A stretch of 40,896 bases of DNA, taken from NCBI GenBank assembly GCA_017549105.1, contig JAFYVN010000009.1:1-40896 (forward strand), given 5' to 3'. This document shows, piece after piece, positions 1 through 8,524 of the stretch. A program made the translations under genes and the position numbers. The notes under the pieces are model-generated. The model saw nothing but the letters and a program-made list of their open reading frames with translations, made no database searches and was not told where the DNA came from. This DNA is from Clostridia bacterium (lineage in GTDB: Bacteria; Bacillota; Clostridia; Oscillospirales; Acutalibacteraceae). Position 1 is the first letter of the stretch, and every line of letters begins with the position of its first letter.

Positions 1-715
1 CGGTCTGAATTTCTGCGAGGCTGTTTGCGATTGCTTCGTCTGCGGTCTTCATTATGTCTTCAATAAAGTCACCTGCAGCGATTCTGATTTCAGCCGACCA
101 CTTGTTAGCCTTATCGATAGCTTCGTCGGAACGGCGTCTTGCATCCTCGATTGTTCTCTCTGCCTGCTCTGTTGCGGCGGAAACAATATTTTCTGCCTGA
201 GCCTTTGCGCCTGCAATTGTTGAAGCAGCCTCTTCCTGAGCGGTGGCGGTGATTGCTTCTGCTGTTGCCTTTGACTGGATAACGATTTCGCTGCTGTCAA
301 CCATAGCTGCAGCTTCAAGCTGAGCGTTTGCACGGATAATTTTTGCATCCTCGTTTGCGGAGTTGACAATCTGCTTTGCCTGTGCTTCTGCTTCGGCAAC
401 CTTGTTCTTTGAGTAATCCTCAGTCTTGAGAACGAGTGCTCTTACCTTATCTTCTGCTGTGGAAATAAGTGCTCTTGATTTTTCCTGAGCGCCTGTAACA
501 GCGTTTACAGCCTCGTCCTTAGCCTTGATGAGGATGTTGTTTCTGTCTGCAACGATAGCTCTTGCCTGAGTGATTTCGTTCGGAAGATTGAGTCTGATAT
601 CCTCGATAGCTGTTCTGATAGCTGCGGCATCTACGCCGATTTTGCTTGAAAGAGGGACCTTTGTGCCCGCTTCAAGTATATCTTCAATCTGGTCAAGTAA
701 ATTCTCAATATTCAT
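1..715 (-). CDS. Coiled-coil protein resembling V-ATPase subunit H, 3' end cut off by the window
   Basis: The frame is open from an ATG at 715 down to base 1, so 238 residues are visible and the C-terminus is missing. The protein begins MNIENLLDQIEDILEAG and from about residue 40 is a nearly unbroken alanine/glutamate/lysine-rich helix with heptad character, such as AEAEAQAKQIVNSA and ATAEAITATAQEEAA. There is no signal peptide or membrane segment. Proteins of this type are commonly annotated as vacuolar-type ATPase subunit H or DivIVA-like, but no ATPase genes are nearby and the composition alone could drive that match. Its ATG overlaps the coaD stop codon (ATGA), so it is translationally coupled to coaD. 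The real role is unknown; a structural or cell-division-associated coiled coil is equally plausible. Confidence 0.8.
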   Translation of the reverse strand, partial: MNIENLLDQIEDILEAGTKVPLSSKIGVDAAAIRTAIEDIRLNLPNEITQARAIVADRNNILIKAKDEAVNAVTGAQEKSRALISTAEDKVRALVLKTEDYSKNKVAEAEAQAKQIVNSANEDAKIIRANAQLEAAAMVDSSEIVIQSKATAEAITATAQEEAASTIAGAKAQAENIVSAATEQAERTIEDARRRSDEAIDKANKWSAEIRIAAGDFIEDIMKTADEAIANSLAEIQT

Positions 716-1212
716 TTCGAAAAACCGTTCCTTTCTTTAATTCGTCTGATTATATCTTCACTTACTTCGGCTGGAATGAATTCGGTGATATCTCCGCCGA
801 ACTCGCAAACTTGTTTGACAACGCTTGATGAGAGGTACATATTCTCCGCATTTGCGGTTAAAAAGACTGTTTCAAGCTCGGGATTGAGCTTTTTGTTGGT
901 GAGTGCCTGCTGGAATTCGTATTCGAAATCCGAAACCGCACGCAAGCCTTTTACGACGGCGCACGCACCTTTTTCTTTTGCGTATTCCGCAAGCAGACCG
1001 CAATGCATTTCAACCTCAACGTTTCCGATATCCGTAAGGCTTCTCTTGAGAAGCTCAACTCTTTCTTCAACCGAGAAATATCCGTTGGTCTTGCTGCGGT
1101 TTATCATTACGCATACGATAACCCTGTCAAAAAGCTTTGCCGCACGTCGGATGATATCGATATGCCCGATGGTTACGGGGTCAAAGCTTCCGGGGCAGAT
1201 AGCCGTTTTCAT
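712..1212 (-). CDS. coaD: Phosphopantetheine adenylyltransferase
   Basis: This cytoplasmic enzyme transfers AMP from ATP to 4'-phosphopantetheine, making dephospho-CoA in the penultimate step of coenzyme A synthesis. The 166-residue product has the usual family length. It begins MKTAICPGSFDPVTIGH, containing the nucleotidyltransferase T-x-G-H signature, and has the C-terminal YLSSSVVKQV segment matching the family's ISSSxVR/K nucleotide-binding motif. It starts 4 bases after the rsmD stop, with an AAGGA ribosome binding site inside the end of rsmD. The rsmD-coaD pairing is a classical Firmicute arrangement. Its stop codon overlaps the start of the next gene, so the three genes are probably one transcript. 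Confidence 0.97.
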   Translation of the reverse strand: MKTAICPGSFDPVTIGHIDIIRRAAKLFDRVIVCVMINRSKTNGYFSVEERVELLKRSLTDIGNVEVEMHCGLLAEYAKEKGACAVVKGLRAVSDFEYEFQQALTNKKLNPELETVFLTANAENMYLSSSVVKQVCEFGGDITEFIPAEVSEDIIRRIKERNGFSK

Positions 1213-1216
1213 TCAA

Positions 1217-1753
1217 TCAGTCCTTCCGATAAACGGTTACGGCCGTTTTGCTGTATTTGTATTCTCTGTATTTTTTCAGTCCGCCGATTTCGTCATCAAG
1301 CTCTTCTCTGAACGGATGCTCACAGATGACAACTCCGCCCTCTGCGATATGCTCATCGATTTTGGACATCGCTTTCTGAAGAAGACCTGTTTCATAGGGC
1401 GGGTCAACAAATGCAATGTCAAAAACTTTATCTGTCATAGTCAGGAATGCGATTGAATCCGTCTGAGCAACGGTTGCAAGAGAATCAAGCTTTGTTTTTG
1501 AAAGATTTTCTTTGATGATTTTGATTGCATTTTTATCTGCATCAACGAAAACAGCATTTTTTGCACCTCTGCTGAGGGCTTCGATTCCGAGCTGACCGGA
1601 ACCTGCAAACAAATCAAGGATTCTGCGGCCTTCGATTTCGAACTGGATTGCGCTGAACACCGCTTCTTTGACCTTGTCGGTTGTGGGTCTTACATTATCG
1701 CCTTCAAGAGTTCTGAGTGTCATACCTCTTGCAGTGCCTGTTATTACTCTCAT
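1217..1753 (-). CDS. rsmD: 16S rRNA (guanine(966)-N2)-methyltransferase
   Basis: The product is 178 residues and is a Rossmann-fold, S-adenosylmethionine-dependent methyltransferase that modifies G966 in helix 31 of 16S rRNA during 30S assembly. Visible motifs are RVITGTARG at the N-terminus, the SAM-binding loop LDLFAGSGQLGIEAL, and the catalytic VDPPYETG (DPPY) motif characteristic of N2-guanine/N6-adenine methyltransferases. The ATG is preceded by a GGAGG sequence at a spacing of about 7. A promoter lies just upstream in the uvrC-rsmD gap. Translation of coaD follows with almost no gap. Confidence 0.96.
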   Translation of the reverse strand: MRVITGTARGMTLRTLEGDNVRPTTDKVKEAVFSAIQFEIEGRRILDLFAGSGQLGIEALSRGAKNAVFVDADKNAIKIIKENLSKTKLDSLATVAQTDSIAFLTMTDKVFDIAFVDPPYETGLLQKAMSKIDEHIAEGGVVICEHPFREELDDEIGGLKKYREYKYSKTAVTVYRKD

Positions 1754-1784
1754 TTGGAAACCTCCGCAGATAATGTATCAATCT

Positions 1785-1814
1785 ATTATCGCACTAAATA
1801 CGATTAAATGTCAA
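1785..1814 (-). promoter_or_regulatory. Probable promoter for rsmD-coaD operon
   Basis: On the minus strand a perfect TTGACA (plus 1809-1814) is followed after 18 bases by GATAAT (plus 1785-1790). It lies between the uvrC stop and the rsmD ribosome binding site and would give rsmD-coaD a start independent of uvrC. Confidence 0.6.
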
Positions 1815-1845
1815 GATAAATTATAAATATATGGTAAACTTTTTG

Positions 1846-3699
1846 TTAATTTAAGTCTTCGCTGTCTGTATTTTTACCGTGAAACGCTTCAAAAACCGCT
1901 CTTGCGGCATTTTTATTCATTCCTTTTACAGCAGAAAGCTCTTCTTCCGATGCTTCAGAAACGGCTTTCACTGTTTTGAAATGCTTAAGGAGAGCTTTGC
2001 ATCTGCTTTCGCCTATCCCCTCAATCGAAGTAAGCGTTGATGAAAGGGTCGATTTTTTGCGTCTGCTTCGGTGGAATTCGATTGCATAGCGGTGAACTTC
2101 TTCCTGGATGGTGGAAACAAGAGTGAATGCCGCTCGTTTAGAAGTGAGCGAAAGCTCATCGCCCGAAAGCGCAATTGCTCTTGTCTTATGGTGGGAATCC
2201 TTGACCATTCCGAAAAGGGGGATATTGAGATTATATTTTTCGAGTATCGGTTTTACCGCATTTACCTGACCGCTTCCGCCGTCAAGCAGAATGAGGTCGG
2301 GCAGTCTGCCGAAACCTTCACCGCTGTCTTTTTCTTCAAAATAACGCAATATTCTGCGTTCGATGACCTCCGCCATTGAAGCGTAGTCATCCTGACCCGA
2401 AAAGCCTTTGATTGCAAACCGTCTGTATGATTTTTTGTAGGGCACTCCGCTCTTAAAAACAACCATACCTGCAACGTTGTTGCTTCCTGCAGTGTGAGAT
2501 ATATCATATGATTCGATGAATTCGGGAGGAGATTTGAGTCCGAGAAGTGTGCCGAGTTCATCAAGTGCGGCAGTCGCTTTTCCCGTTTTGCCGAGATAAA
2601 TTCCGAGCTTCTGCGCGGCATTTGAGCGGCACATTTCCATCAGCGAATGCTGTTCGCCTCTCTGAGGAGTGACGATTGAAACCTTCCTTTTTGCAAGCGA
2701 AGAAAGCCATTCGCAGAGCACTTCGCTGTCGGCAACATCGCCGTCAACTGCGATTCTACGGGGAACAAAATCTCTTATTGAATAATAGCTTCTTATCAGT
2801 TCGTGACGGGCTTCGGGCATATCTTCGGGCAGGTCGATGATAAAATGTTCGGTGTCATAAAGTCTTGCATCCTTGAAGCGGATAACCGAAAGGCACGCCT
2901 TTGCATCCGAACACACAACGGCAAAAACATCCTGCTCTTCAACCGATGCCGCAACAACCTTCTGCTTTTCGGTAACTTTTTTGATTGCGTTGATCTTATC
3001 CCTGATTTTTGCCGCTTTTTCAAACTCGAGATTTTCCGAATATTCGAGCATTTTTGCGGTCAGGTCTTCAATCGCTTTACCCGAGCCATTTATGATGAAA
3101 TCTATCGCTCTGTCAACCGCTTCGGAATGCTCTGCCTCGGTCATTTTGCCTGCACACGGAGCGGCACACTGACCGATAAAATGGTTGAGACAAGGTCGGC
3201 TTTTTTTGAAATCTCTCGGAAAAACCTTTGTGCACTGCGGCAGAAGAAAAATCTTTTTTGCCGTGTCAATTGCGTTGGTGATGCCGTAAGAATTCGTGTA
3301 AGGTCCGATGTATTCCGCACCGTCATCGAGTTTCTGCTTGACGGCAGAGAAATTTTTCCATCCGTTTTTTGTGATTTTTATATAATGATATCCCTTGTCA
3401 TCCTTGAGAAGAATGTTATATTTCGGGCTGTGCTGTTTGATGAGCGAGCATTCAAGAATAAGAGCTTCAAATTCGCTGTCGCAGAGAATATAGTCAAAAT
3501 CTTCAACGTTTTCAACCATTCTGCGCACCTTTATCCACATTCCGTTCTGCGAGCCGAAATAGGAGCTGACGCGGTTTTTGAGTGCCTTCGCCTTGCCTAC
3601 ATAGATGATTTCACCCTTGTTATTCTTCATAAGATAAACACCGGGAGTAAGTGGAAGGCTCATTGATTTTTTGCGCAGATATGAAAGTCTCTCATTCAT
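1846..3699 (-). CDS. uvrC: Excinuclease ABC subunit C
   Basis: UvrC makes the two incisions around DNA lesions in nucleotide excision repair after UvrA/UvrB recognition. The 617-residue product carries an N-terminal GIY-YIG nuclease domain (TPGVYLMKN around residue 18 and IIYVGKAKALKNRV at about 31-44), a UVR domain for UvrB contact (FEKAAKIRDKI), the C-terminal RNase H-like nuclease region, and a helix-hairpin-helix pair (SIEGIGESRCKALL, AVKGMNKNAA). I place the start at 3699, not at the in-frame ATG at 3720, because GAGGTG precedes only the inner ATG at proper distance. The neighbouring rpsF promoter diverges from it. Nothing is truncated or missing. Confidence 0.97.
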   Translation of the reverse strand: MNERLSYLRKKSMSLPLTPGVYLMKNNKGEIIYVGKAKALKNRVSSYFGSQNGMWIKVRRMVENVEDFDYILCDSEFEALILECSLIKQHSPKYNILLKDDKGYHYIKITKNGWKNFSAVKQKLDDGAEYIGPYTNSYGITNAIDTAKKIFLLPQCTKVFPRDFKKSRPCLNHFIGQCAAPCAGKMTEAEHSEAVDRAIDFIINGSGKAIEDLTAKMLEYSENLEFEKAAKIRDKINAIKKVTEKQKVVAASVEEQDVFAVVCSDAKACLSVIRFKDARLYDTEHFIIDLPEDMPEARHELIRSYYSIRDFVPRRIAVDGDVADSEVLCEWLSSLAKRKVSIVTPQRGEQHSLMEMCRSNAAQKLGIYLGKTGKATAALDELGTLLGLKSPPEFIESYDISHTAGSNNVAGMVVFKSGVPYKKSYRRFAIKGFSGQDDYASMAEVIERRILRYFEEKDSGEGFGRLPDLILLDGGSGQVNAVKPILEKYNLNIPLFGMVKDSHHKTRAIALSGDELSLTSKRAAFTLVSTIQEEVHRYAIEFHRSRRKKSTLSSTLTSIEGIGESRCKALLKHFKTVKAVSEASEEELSAVKGMNKNAARAVFEAFHGKNTDSEDLN

Positions 3700-3722
3700 A
3701 AAATTCACCTCGTTTCGCATAT

Positions 3723-3751
3723 ATTATATACTTTTATGTCCGTTTTCGCAA
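3723..3751 (-). promoter_or_regulatory. Probable uvrC promoter
   Basis: The minus strand reads TTGCGA (plus 3746-3751), a 17-base spacer, then TATAAT (plus 3723-3728). The start point would fall about 15-20 bases before the uvrC start, which is close, and it also favours the inner ATG at 3699. It is back to back with the rpsF promoter. Confidence 0.6.
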
Positions 3752-3767
3752 TACCTGAAAATTTTTC

Positions 3768-3796
3768 TTGACAATTATTGATTCTTCTGTTAAAAT
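3768..3796 (+). promoter_or_regulatory. Strong sigma-A-type promoter for rpsF-ssb-rpsR
   Basis: TTGACA at 3768-3773, a 17-base spacer and TAAAAT at 3791-3796. Transcription would start near 3803, giving a leader of about 87 bases before the rpsF ATG. Confidence 0.85.
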
Positions 3797-3802
3797 AATA
3801 AA

Positions 3803-3889
3803 CCGCTGTGAAAACACAGCAGGATTAATCGAATTTTATCCTTGTCACGGATGCACCGTGACCAAAGACCAGAAGGAGGTGCTTTAAGA
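3803..3889 (+). promoter_or_regulatory. Structured rpsF mRNA leader, candidate S6:S18-binding autoregulatory element
   Basis: The untranslated leader holds a 6-bp hairpin (GCTGTG 3805-3810 with CACAGC 3815-3820), a possible pairing of AGGAT 3821-3825 with ATCCT 3838-3842, and a 7-bp hairpin (GTCACGG 3844-3850, loop ATGCA, CCGTGAC 3856-3862) just before the ribosome binding site at about 3873-3880. Many bacteria carry in this position an RNA bound by the S6:S18 complex, marked by a CCG trinucleotide next to a hairpin; a CACCG is present at 3854-3858. In the simplest fold this CCG is paired, so identification with that family is not certain. Confidence 0.5.
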
Positions 3890-4180
3890 ATGTCAGCAAA
3901 CATCAGCTATGAGACAATGATGGTTTTTTCAGTTGCCAAGGGCGAAGAAGCTGTTCAGCCTCTCATGGAGAAATTCAAGGCTATGATCGAAGCTAACGGC
4001 ACTCTTGAGAGCGTTGATGAATGGGGTAAGCGCAAGCTCGCATATCTCATCAACGACGAAGCAGAGGGTTACTACGTTCTCTTCAACTATCAGGCTACAC
4101 CTGAATTTCCCGCAGAGCTTGACCGTGTTGTAAAGATTACAGACGGCGTGCTTCGTTCACTCATTGTCAAGAAGAACTAA
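3890..4180 (+). CDS. rpsF: 30S ribosomal protein S6
   Basis: The 96-residue product matches the usual S6 length. It begins MSANISYETMMVFS and contains VDEWGKRKLAYLINDEAEGYYVLFNY, typical of the family's ferredoxin-like fold (shown here in part: WGKRKLAY). S6 binds the central domain of 16S rRNA together with S18. The start at 3890 is chosen because AGGAGGT lies about 9 bases ahead; the longer frame opening at TTG 3842 would run through the leader hairpin and is unlikely. It is first in the conserved rpsF-ssb-rpsR operon and may be regulated through the structured leader. Confidence 0.97.
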   Translation: MSANISYETMMVFSVAKGEEAVQPLMEKFKAMIEANGTLESVDEWGKRKLAYLINDEAEGYYVLFNYQATPEFPAELDRVVKITDGVLRSLIVKKN

Positions 4181-4192
4181 GGAGGTCGCAAA

Positions 4193-4639
4193 ATGTTAAA
4201 TAATGCCGTTATTATGGGCAGACTCGTTGCAGACCCCGAGCTTCGCACTACCGGAAGCGGAATTTCCGTATTATCCTTCACTGTTGCCGTTGACAGAGGC
4301 TTTGTCCGTCAGGGCGAAGAACGTCAGGCAGATTTCATTGACGTTATTGCTTGGAGACAGACCGCTGAATTTATCAGCAAGTATTTCCGCAAAGGCTCAA
4401 TGATTGCCATTCAGGGTCACATTCAGACCAGAATGTATGAAGACAAAAACGGTAACAAGAGAAAGGCTGTTGAAATTGTTGCAGATAACGTAAGTTTCTG
4501 CGGCTCAAAGAATGAATCAGGCAGCGGTTCTTCCTATTCAAGAGAAGACAGCTATGCAGCAGCACAGCCTGCTCCCTCATACTCAACAGCAGACGAAGGC
4601 GATTTCAAAGAAATTCCCGAAGACGACCTTCCGTTTTAA
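4193..4639 (+). CDS. ssb: Single-stranded DNA-binding protein
   Basis: SSB coats single-stranded DNA during replication, repair and recombination. The 148-residue product has an N-terminal OB fold (about residues 1-105; MLNNAVIMGRLVADPELR, FIDVIAWRQTAEF), a Ser/Tyr/Ala-rich flexible tail, and the acidic C-terminal tip EIPEDDLPF that recruits partner proteins. The ribosome binding site GGAGGT begins within the rpsF stop codon, and the gene sits between rpsF and rpsR as in most bacteria. Confidence 0.97.
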   Translation: MLNNAVIMGRLVADPELRTTGSGISVLSFTVAVDRGFVRQGEERQADFIDVIAWRQTAEFISKYFRKGSMIAIQGHIQTRMYEDKNGNKRKAVEIVADNVSFCGSKNESGSGSSYSREDSYAAAQPAPSYSTADEGDFKEIPEDDLPF

Positions 4640-4679
4640 GGTCGCATTAAACTGAAACTGAAAAGGAGGTTAAATCCAA

Positions 4680-4925
4680 ATGGCTTACGACAGAAGCGAA
4701 AGAAGACCCAACAAGAAGGGTCGCAGAAAGGTTTGTGCTTTCTGTGTAGATAAAGTTGAATGCATCGATTACAAGGATGTAAACAGACTCAATAAGTTCA
4801 CTTCAGACAGAGCAAAGATTCTTCCCCGCCGTGTTACCGGCACTTGCGCTAAGCATCAGCGTGAGCTGACAACCGCTATCAAGCGTGCACGTCAGATTGC
4901 TCTTCTCGCTTACACAAGCGACTGA
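4680..4925 (+). CDS. rpsR: 30S ribosomal protein S18, zinc-binding type
   Basis: The 81-residue product binds next to S6 on the 30S platform. It keeps the cysteine motif KVCAFCVDK near residue 20 plus a later TGTCAKHQ, so Cys-x2-Cys with a further Cys and His can hold a zinc ion (the C+ form); many bacteria encode C- paralogues without it. The core [16 protein letters not shown] is the S18 signature. AGGAGG lies about 10 bases ahead of the ATG, and a strong terminator follows. Confidence 0.97.
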   Translation: MAYDRSERRPNKKGRRKVCAFCVDKVECIDYKDVNRLNKFTSDRAKILPRRVTGTCAKHQRELTTAIKRARQIALLAYTSD

Positions 4926-4939
4926 TAAAATAAAATTAA

Positions 4940-4970
4940 CCTCCGTACCTTCGGGTGCGGAGGTTTTTTT
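4940..4970 (+). terminator. Intrinsic terminator of the rpsF-ssb-rpsR operon
   Basis: A 10-bp stem (CCTCCGTACC 4940-4949 with GGTGCGGAGG 4954-4963, one G-T pair), a TTCG tetraloop and seven T residues. Confidence 0.93.
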
Positions 4971-4985
4971 GTTTGATATGACAGA

Positions 4986-5021
4986 TACAAAAAGGGATGT
5001 CCCGTATTTGAGACATCCCTT
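4986..5021 (-). terminator. Intrinsic terminator for the metallophosphoesterase gene
   Basis: The 10-bp stem AAGGGATGTC (4992-5001) pairs with GACATCCCTT (5012-5021). Read on the minus strand it is followed by a T run (A-rich plus strand at 4989-4993). It faces the rpsR terminator tail to tail. Confidence 0.85.
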
Positions 5022-5027
5022 GAATTT

Positions 5028-8000
5028 TTATGCTATATCCCAGATAAGTTTAAGAACTCTGCCGAAAACATTCATTGCGGAGTTAACTATCTTCCAAAGA
5101 CTGCCGAAACTGAAATCGGCAAGGAAATCTTCAACAAGTCCGCTTGCGAATCCGTCGTTTTTGTCAGCAATTGAGTCGGGATTCTTTTCGATTGCGAAGC
5201 TGTCAACTCTGACTGCTTCTTCGCCGTCAACCTGATATGCGTTGTAGTAAAGAGCGTTGCCGTCAACGGTGATTGCGGAGAACATTGAATTTTCAACGTC
5301 TGCAAGAGCCTCTGCTCTGGGGAACTTTTCATCGGTTGCCGCAACATCCTTGGTGTGGTAAACCTTAACACCCGAAGTGCCGCAGATTGAATAGATTGTT
5401 CCTCTGGGGTCGTATTTTACGTTGTAATCAAGACCGTTATATGTTGTTGTGCCTTCCTTTGTAGGCATAACAACGTTGGCATTGAGCACGTCGGTTCTCA
5501 GATAGACATGGTCGTGACCCTGGAGAACAAGGTCAACTCCGAGATAGGGAAGAAGAGTGCCAAGCTGCTTTCTGAAGCCTTCAACGTCGCCGTCATCATA
5601 GTGCGAGCCGTTGGAATAGGGTGCCTTGTGGAGCACAACTATTTTCCACATTGCGTCACTCGACTTGATGTCATTCTTCATCCACTCAATCTGTGCATCG
5701 CTGAGTTTATCGTCCTCGTCATCGTTGGTGTTGAGCACGGTGAAATGAACATCATTATAATCGTATGAATAGTAAACGCCTGTGTCAAGCTCCTGTTCGG
5801 GAACGTTGGGAAGAACAAAGTTTTCGGTGATAACCGCACCTTCATCCTCGTGGTTACCTGTTGTGGGCATAAAGGGAAGATTGCGAAGCGCGGGAGTTGA
5901 GTTGAGAAGATATCTCCAGTGTTTGATGTTTCCGCCCATATCAACCTGGTCGCCTGCAGATACAATGAAACGTCCGTCGGGATAGGTCTTGACTGCAGTT
6001 TCGATTGTGTTTGCAAATCTTTCGTAGTGGCTCTGACGCTGTGCCTGGGGGTCGGTGACGTAGAAGAAGGTGAATGCATCGTCGCCGCCTTCAGCAGTTG
6101 TGATAACACCTGCATCGCTCCACCAGCCGTATTCGGCATTACCTACACGGTAGCTGTATTTTGTGCCGGGCTCAAGTCCGCTGAGCTTGACGGTGTGTTT
6201 GATGTATTCCTTTTCGAACGGAAGAATTACAAGAAGAAGACCTATATCCGCACCGGGATAGGTTTTGATTACGGGTTCGGCTGTTGCGGTGACGGTTATA
6301 CCATCGGGGATTTTTTCGCTGAAATCGGGATTTGCGCTGTAGGGAGCAATCTGGATATCAGAATCGGTGAGGCTGTATTTTGTGAGCCATGTGATGCTGA
6401 CTTCGGTTGATGAATCTTCACCGAGTGAAACTGCTATCTGCGAGGGCAGACGGTAGTTATCCTGAGTTGCAATAACATCAACCTTACCGTCATAAGGAAG
6501 ATTTACGTTGCTGTCTGAACCCTTTGCGGGGTTGCTGTCGGTCACAAGTGAGCCGAGCATCCAGGCGATTGTGCCGCCCCAGGATTCATACTGGCTGAAG
6601 GTGATGTATTCACCGAGGAGAGTGTCGATAATCGAATCGATTGAGCTGTAGTCTTCGGGGATGAAGGGGATTGAAAGCACGGATTCAACAAGATTGAGGA
6701 AGCTGTTGTCACCGCCTAAAAGAAGCTCAACGCTTTCCTGAAGAATTGCACCGAAAACATAGAAAAGGGTTCCCTTCGGGAAAAGTTCACCGGGATTGAA
6801 GTTGAGATTTGCAAGAATTTCGTTCTTCACAAGGTCATCTTTTACAACGCTGAGAAGAAGGTTGAAGAACTGCTCTGCAAGAACACCGCTGTCGAAGCCT
6901 TCAAGCGCATCGGCAATCCAGGGCATATCGCTGATATCTTCGTCGCCGCCGTAGAAGTTGAGCATTACCGAAACAGCCGCATCAGCAAGGTCACAGTATT
7001 CTTCGTTGATTTCGAAACCGAGAGTTTCTTTGTTATAAGTTGCGGGTTTATCGCTGACCTTGAAAGCGAGAAGCTTGTCAACAATCGCTTCAACCTTAGC
7101 GAGAGTTGCTTCGGGGTTCTTGACGTAAACTTCGTCAATCTGTGCACCGAAGTCGTTGAGGAAGCTCATAACATTGCCGCTTACGGTCAGGATTTCGATA
7201 GGTCCGAGTTCAAGACCGTTGGTGCCGAGTGCGCCTGCGATAAGAGCTTCAAGGTCAAGACCGACAGAAGCAAGATATTTAACAAGACCGCCTTCGGCAG
7301 TGATATCCGCAAAAATATCGGTAATCAGCGGACCGATTGAATCCATAATAAGAGTCTTTACTCCGCCTTCACCGAAGGTTCTGCCGAAAGAATATGTATA
7401 TTTGAAAGGCTTTTCGTAAACCTTTCCGCTGTCGGAAACAACGTTCTGATATTCGTCGATTTCCATGAGCTTCATATCGAGGTCGGTAGTTTTGCCGTCA
7501 GTAGTGAAATCGGCAATTCTGTAGCTGTTGGGGAAGCCTGTGAGAGTGGGAGTGAGGATATCATAGATTGTTTCACCGTTATCGGAAACATATGAAACAA
7601 CGTCATTTGTATGAAGATGACCGGTGAAGATATAGTTCATACCCGCATCGGCATATGCATCGGCAATTTTTTCCCATTCCTCAACAACGAAGGGCCAGAA
7701 GGTTGCTTCCTCGATATCCATATGGGGGATGAGGTTGTGATGCTGCATACCGATAACGGTAAGACCGCTGTTCTCTGCTTTTTCGCATTCTTCAGCAACC
7801 CAGTCAAGCAGTCCGTCGGCAATTCTGCCGTCAGTCATATGCTCGTTGTCTTCTGCACCGTTATCCTCACTGTACATACAGGAGTCAATTGCAATGAGTC
7901 TGTATTCACCGAGAGTGATTGCGTATGAAAGCATACCGCCTTTTTTGCCTTCTTCGGGAACAAAAACGCTGTCTGCTTCATCATATCCGAAATCGGCATA

Positions 8001-8492
8001 AATCTCTCTGAACTGCTCGGGTGAAGTGGGTTCTGCAGTCTCCTGAATGCCGTTTTCAAAGGTGCAGGCTTTGCTGTTGTTTATATCGTGGTTGCCGGGG
8101 ATAACAAAAACGGGGATGCCTGTTTCTTTTTCGAAAGCTCTGAATTTTTCCGCAAGAGCTTTGTGACCTTCAAGCTCACCGTCCTTTGTAAGATCACCGG
8201 GAACAAGAAGATAGGTTGCGCCGTCTTCAACAGCGTTTCTCATAACGCCGTCAAGTGCATTTTCGATAAGAGAATTGCCTTCGTCATACATCTTGTGCTT
8301 GTTTTTGACGAATGTTTTCCACTCGTCACCTCTGTTGCCTTTGAGAACATCGGGATAATAGTGGATATCGGTAACAACACCGAAACGTATGGAAGCGGTG
8401 TTTGCGCTTACAGCCATGGGAATGCACGCAATAAGTATTGCAAGCGAAAGCAGAATGCTTATCACTTTGGTCGAAAACTTCTTTTCTTTCAT
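5028..8492 (-). CDS. Secreted protein with two metallophosphoesterase domains (calcineurin-like plus purple-acid-phosphatase-like)
   Basis: The 1154-residue product starts MKEKKFSTKVISILL with a signal peptide cut near residue 30 (AVSA). The start at 8492 has an AGGCGGA site; the frame's more distant upstream ATG would bury the signal peptide. Domain 1 (about 34-300) has the metal-binding motifs TDIH 41-44, GDLTKDG 99-105, GNHD 133-136, QHH 250-252 and GHLH 291-294. A helical region of unknown fold spans about 375-670. Then a fibronectin-like purple-acid-phosphatase N-domain (about 680-800) leads to domain 2 with VTDPQ 812-816, GDQVDMGG 847-854, GNHEDEG 879-885, LHKAPYS 954-960 and GHDHVYLR 992-999. 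Both active sites look intact. Likely releases phosphate from extracellular substrates, which the sequence cannot name. The last 30 residues (LWKIVNSAMNVFGRVLKLIW) form an amphipathic helix. Confidence 0.9.
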   Translation of the reverse strand: MKEKKFSTKVISILLSLAILIACIPMAVSANTASIRFGVVTDIHYYPDVLKGNRGDEWKTFVKNKHKMYDEGNSLIENALDGVMRNAVEDGATYLLVPGDLTKDGELEGHKALAEKFRAFEKETGIPVFVIPGNHDINNSKACTFENGIQETAEPTSPEQFREIYADFGYDEADSVFVPEEGKKGGMLSYAITLGEYRLIAIDSCMYSEDNGAEDNEHMTDGRIADGLLDWVAEECEKAENSGLTVIGMQHHNLIPHMDIEEATFWPFVVEEWEKIADAYADAGMNYIFTGHLHTNDVVSYVSDNGETIYDILTPTLTGFPNSYRIADFTTDGKTTDLDMKLMEIDEYQNVVSDSGKVYEKPFKYTYSFGRTFGEGGVKTLIMDSIGPLITDIFADITAEGGLVKYLASVGLDLEALIAGALGTNGLELGPIEILTVSGNVMSFLNDFGAQIDEVYVKNPEATLAKVEAIVDKLLAFKVSDKPATYNKETLGFEINEEYCDLADAAVSVMLNFYGGDEDISDMPWIADALEGFDSGVLAEQFFNLLLSVVKDDLVKNEILANLNFNPGELFPKGTLFYVFGAILQESVELLLGGDNSFLNLVESVLSIPFIPEDYSSIDSIIDTLLGEYITFSQYESWGGTIAWMLGSLVTDSNPAKGSDSNVNLPYDGKVDVIATQDNYRLPSQIAVSLGEDSSTEVSITWLTKYSLTDSDIQIAPYSANPDFSEKIPDGITVTATAEPVIKTYPGADIGLLLVILPFEKEYIKHTVKLSGLEPGTKYSYRVGNAEYGWWSDAGVITTAEGGDDAFTFFYVTDPQAQRQSHYERFANTIETAVKTYPDGRFIVSAGDQVDMGGNIKHWRYLLNSTPALRNLPFMPTTGNHEDEGAVITENFVLPNVPEQELDTGVYYSYDYNDVHFTVLNTNDDEDDKLSDAQIEWMKNDIKSSDAMWKIVVLHKAPYSNGSHYDDGDVEGFRKQLGTLLPYLGVDLVLQGHDHVYLRTDVLNANVVMPTKEGTTTYNGLDYNVKYDPRGTIYSICGTSGVKVYHTKDVAATDEKFPRAEALADVENSMFSAITVDGNALYYNAYQVDGEEAVRVDSFAIEKNPDSIADKNDGFASGLVEDFLADFSFGSLWKIVNSAMNVFGRVLKLIWDIA

Positions 8493-8524
8493 TTCATTTC
8501 CGCCTTTCTTTTTTAAATCCGAAT

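Noticed and set aside
52-399. Minus-strand open frame of 115 codons with a basic Gln/Leu-rich product
   Set aside because: It lies in another frame of the coiled-coil gene 1-715, which has the better start, natural codon use and coupling to coaD.
3842-3889. N-terminal extension of S6 from TTG 3842
   Set aside because: It would run through the leader hairpin and lacks a ribosome binding site, whereas AGGAGGT precedes 3890.
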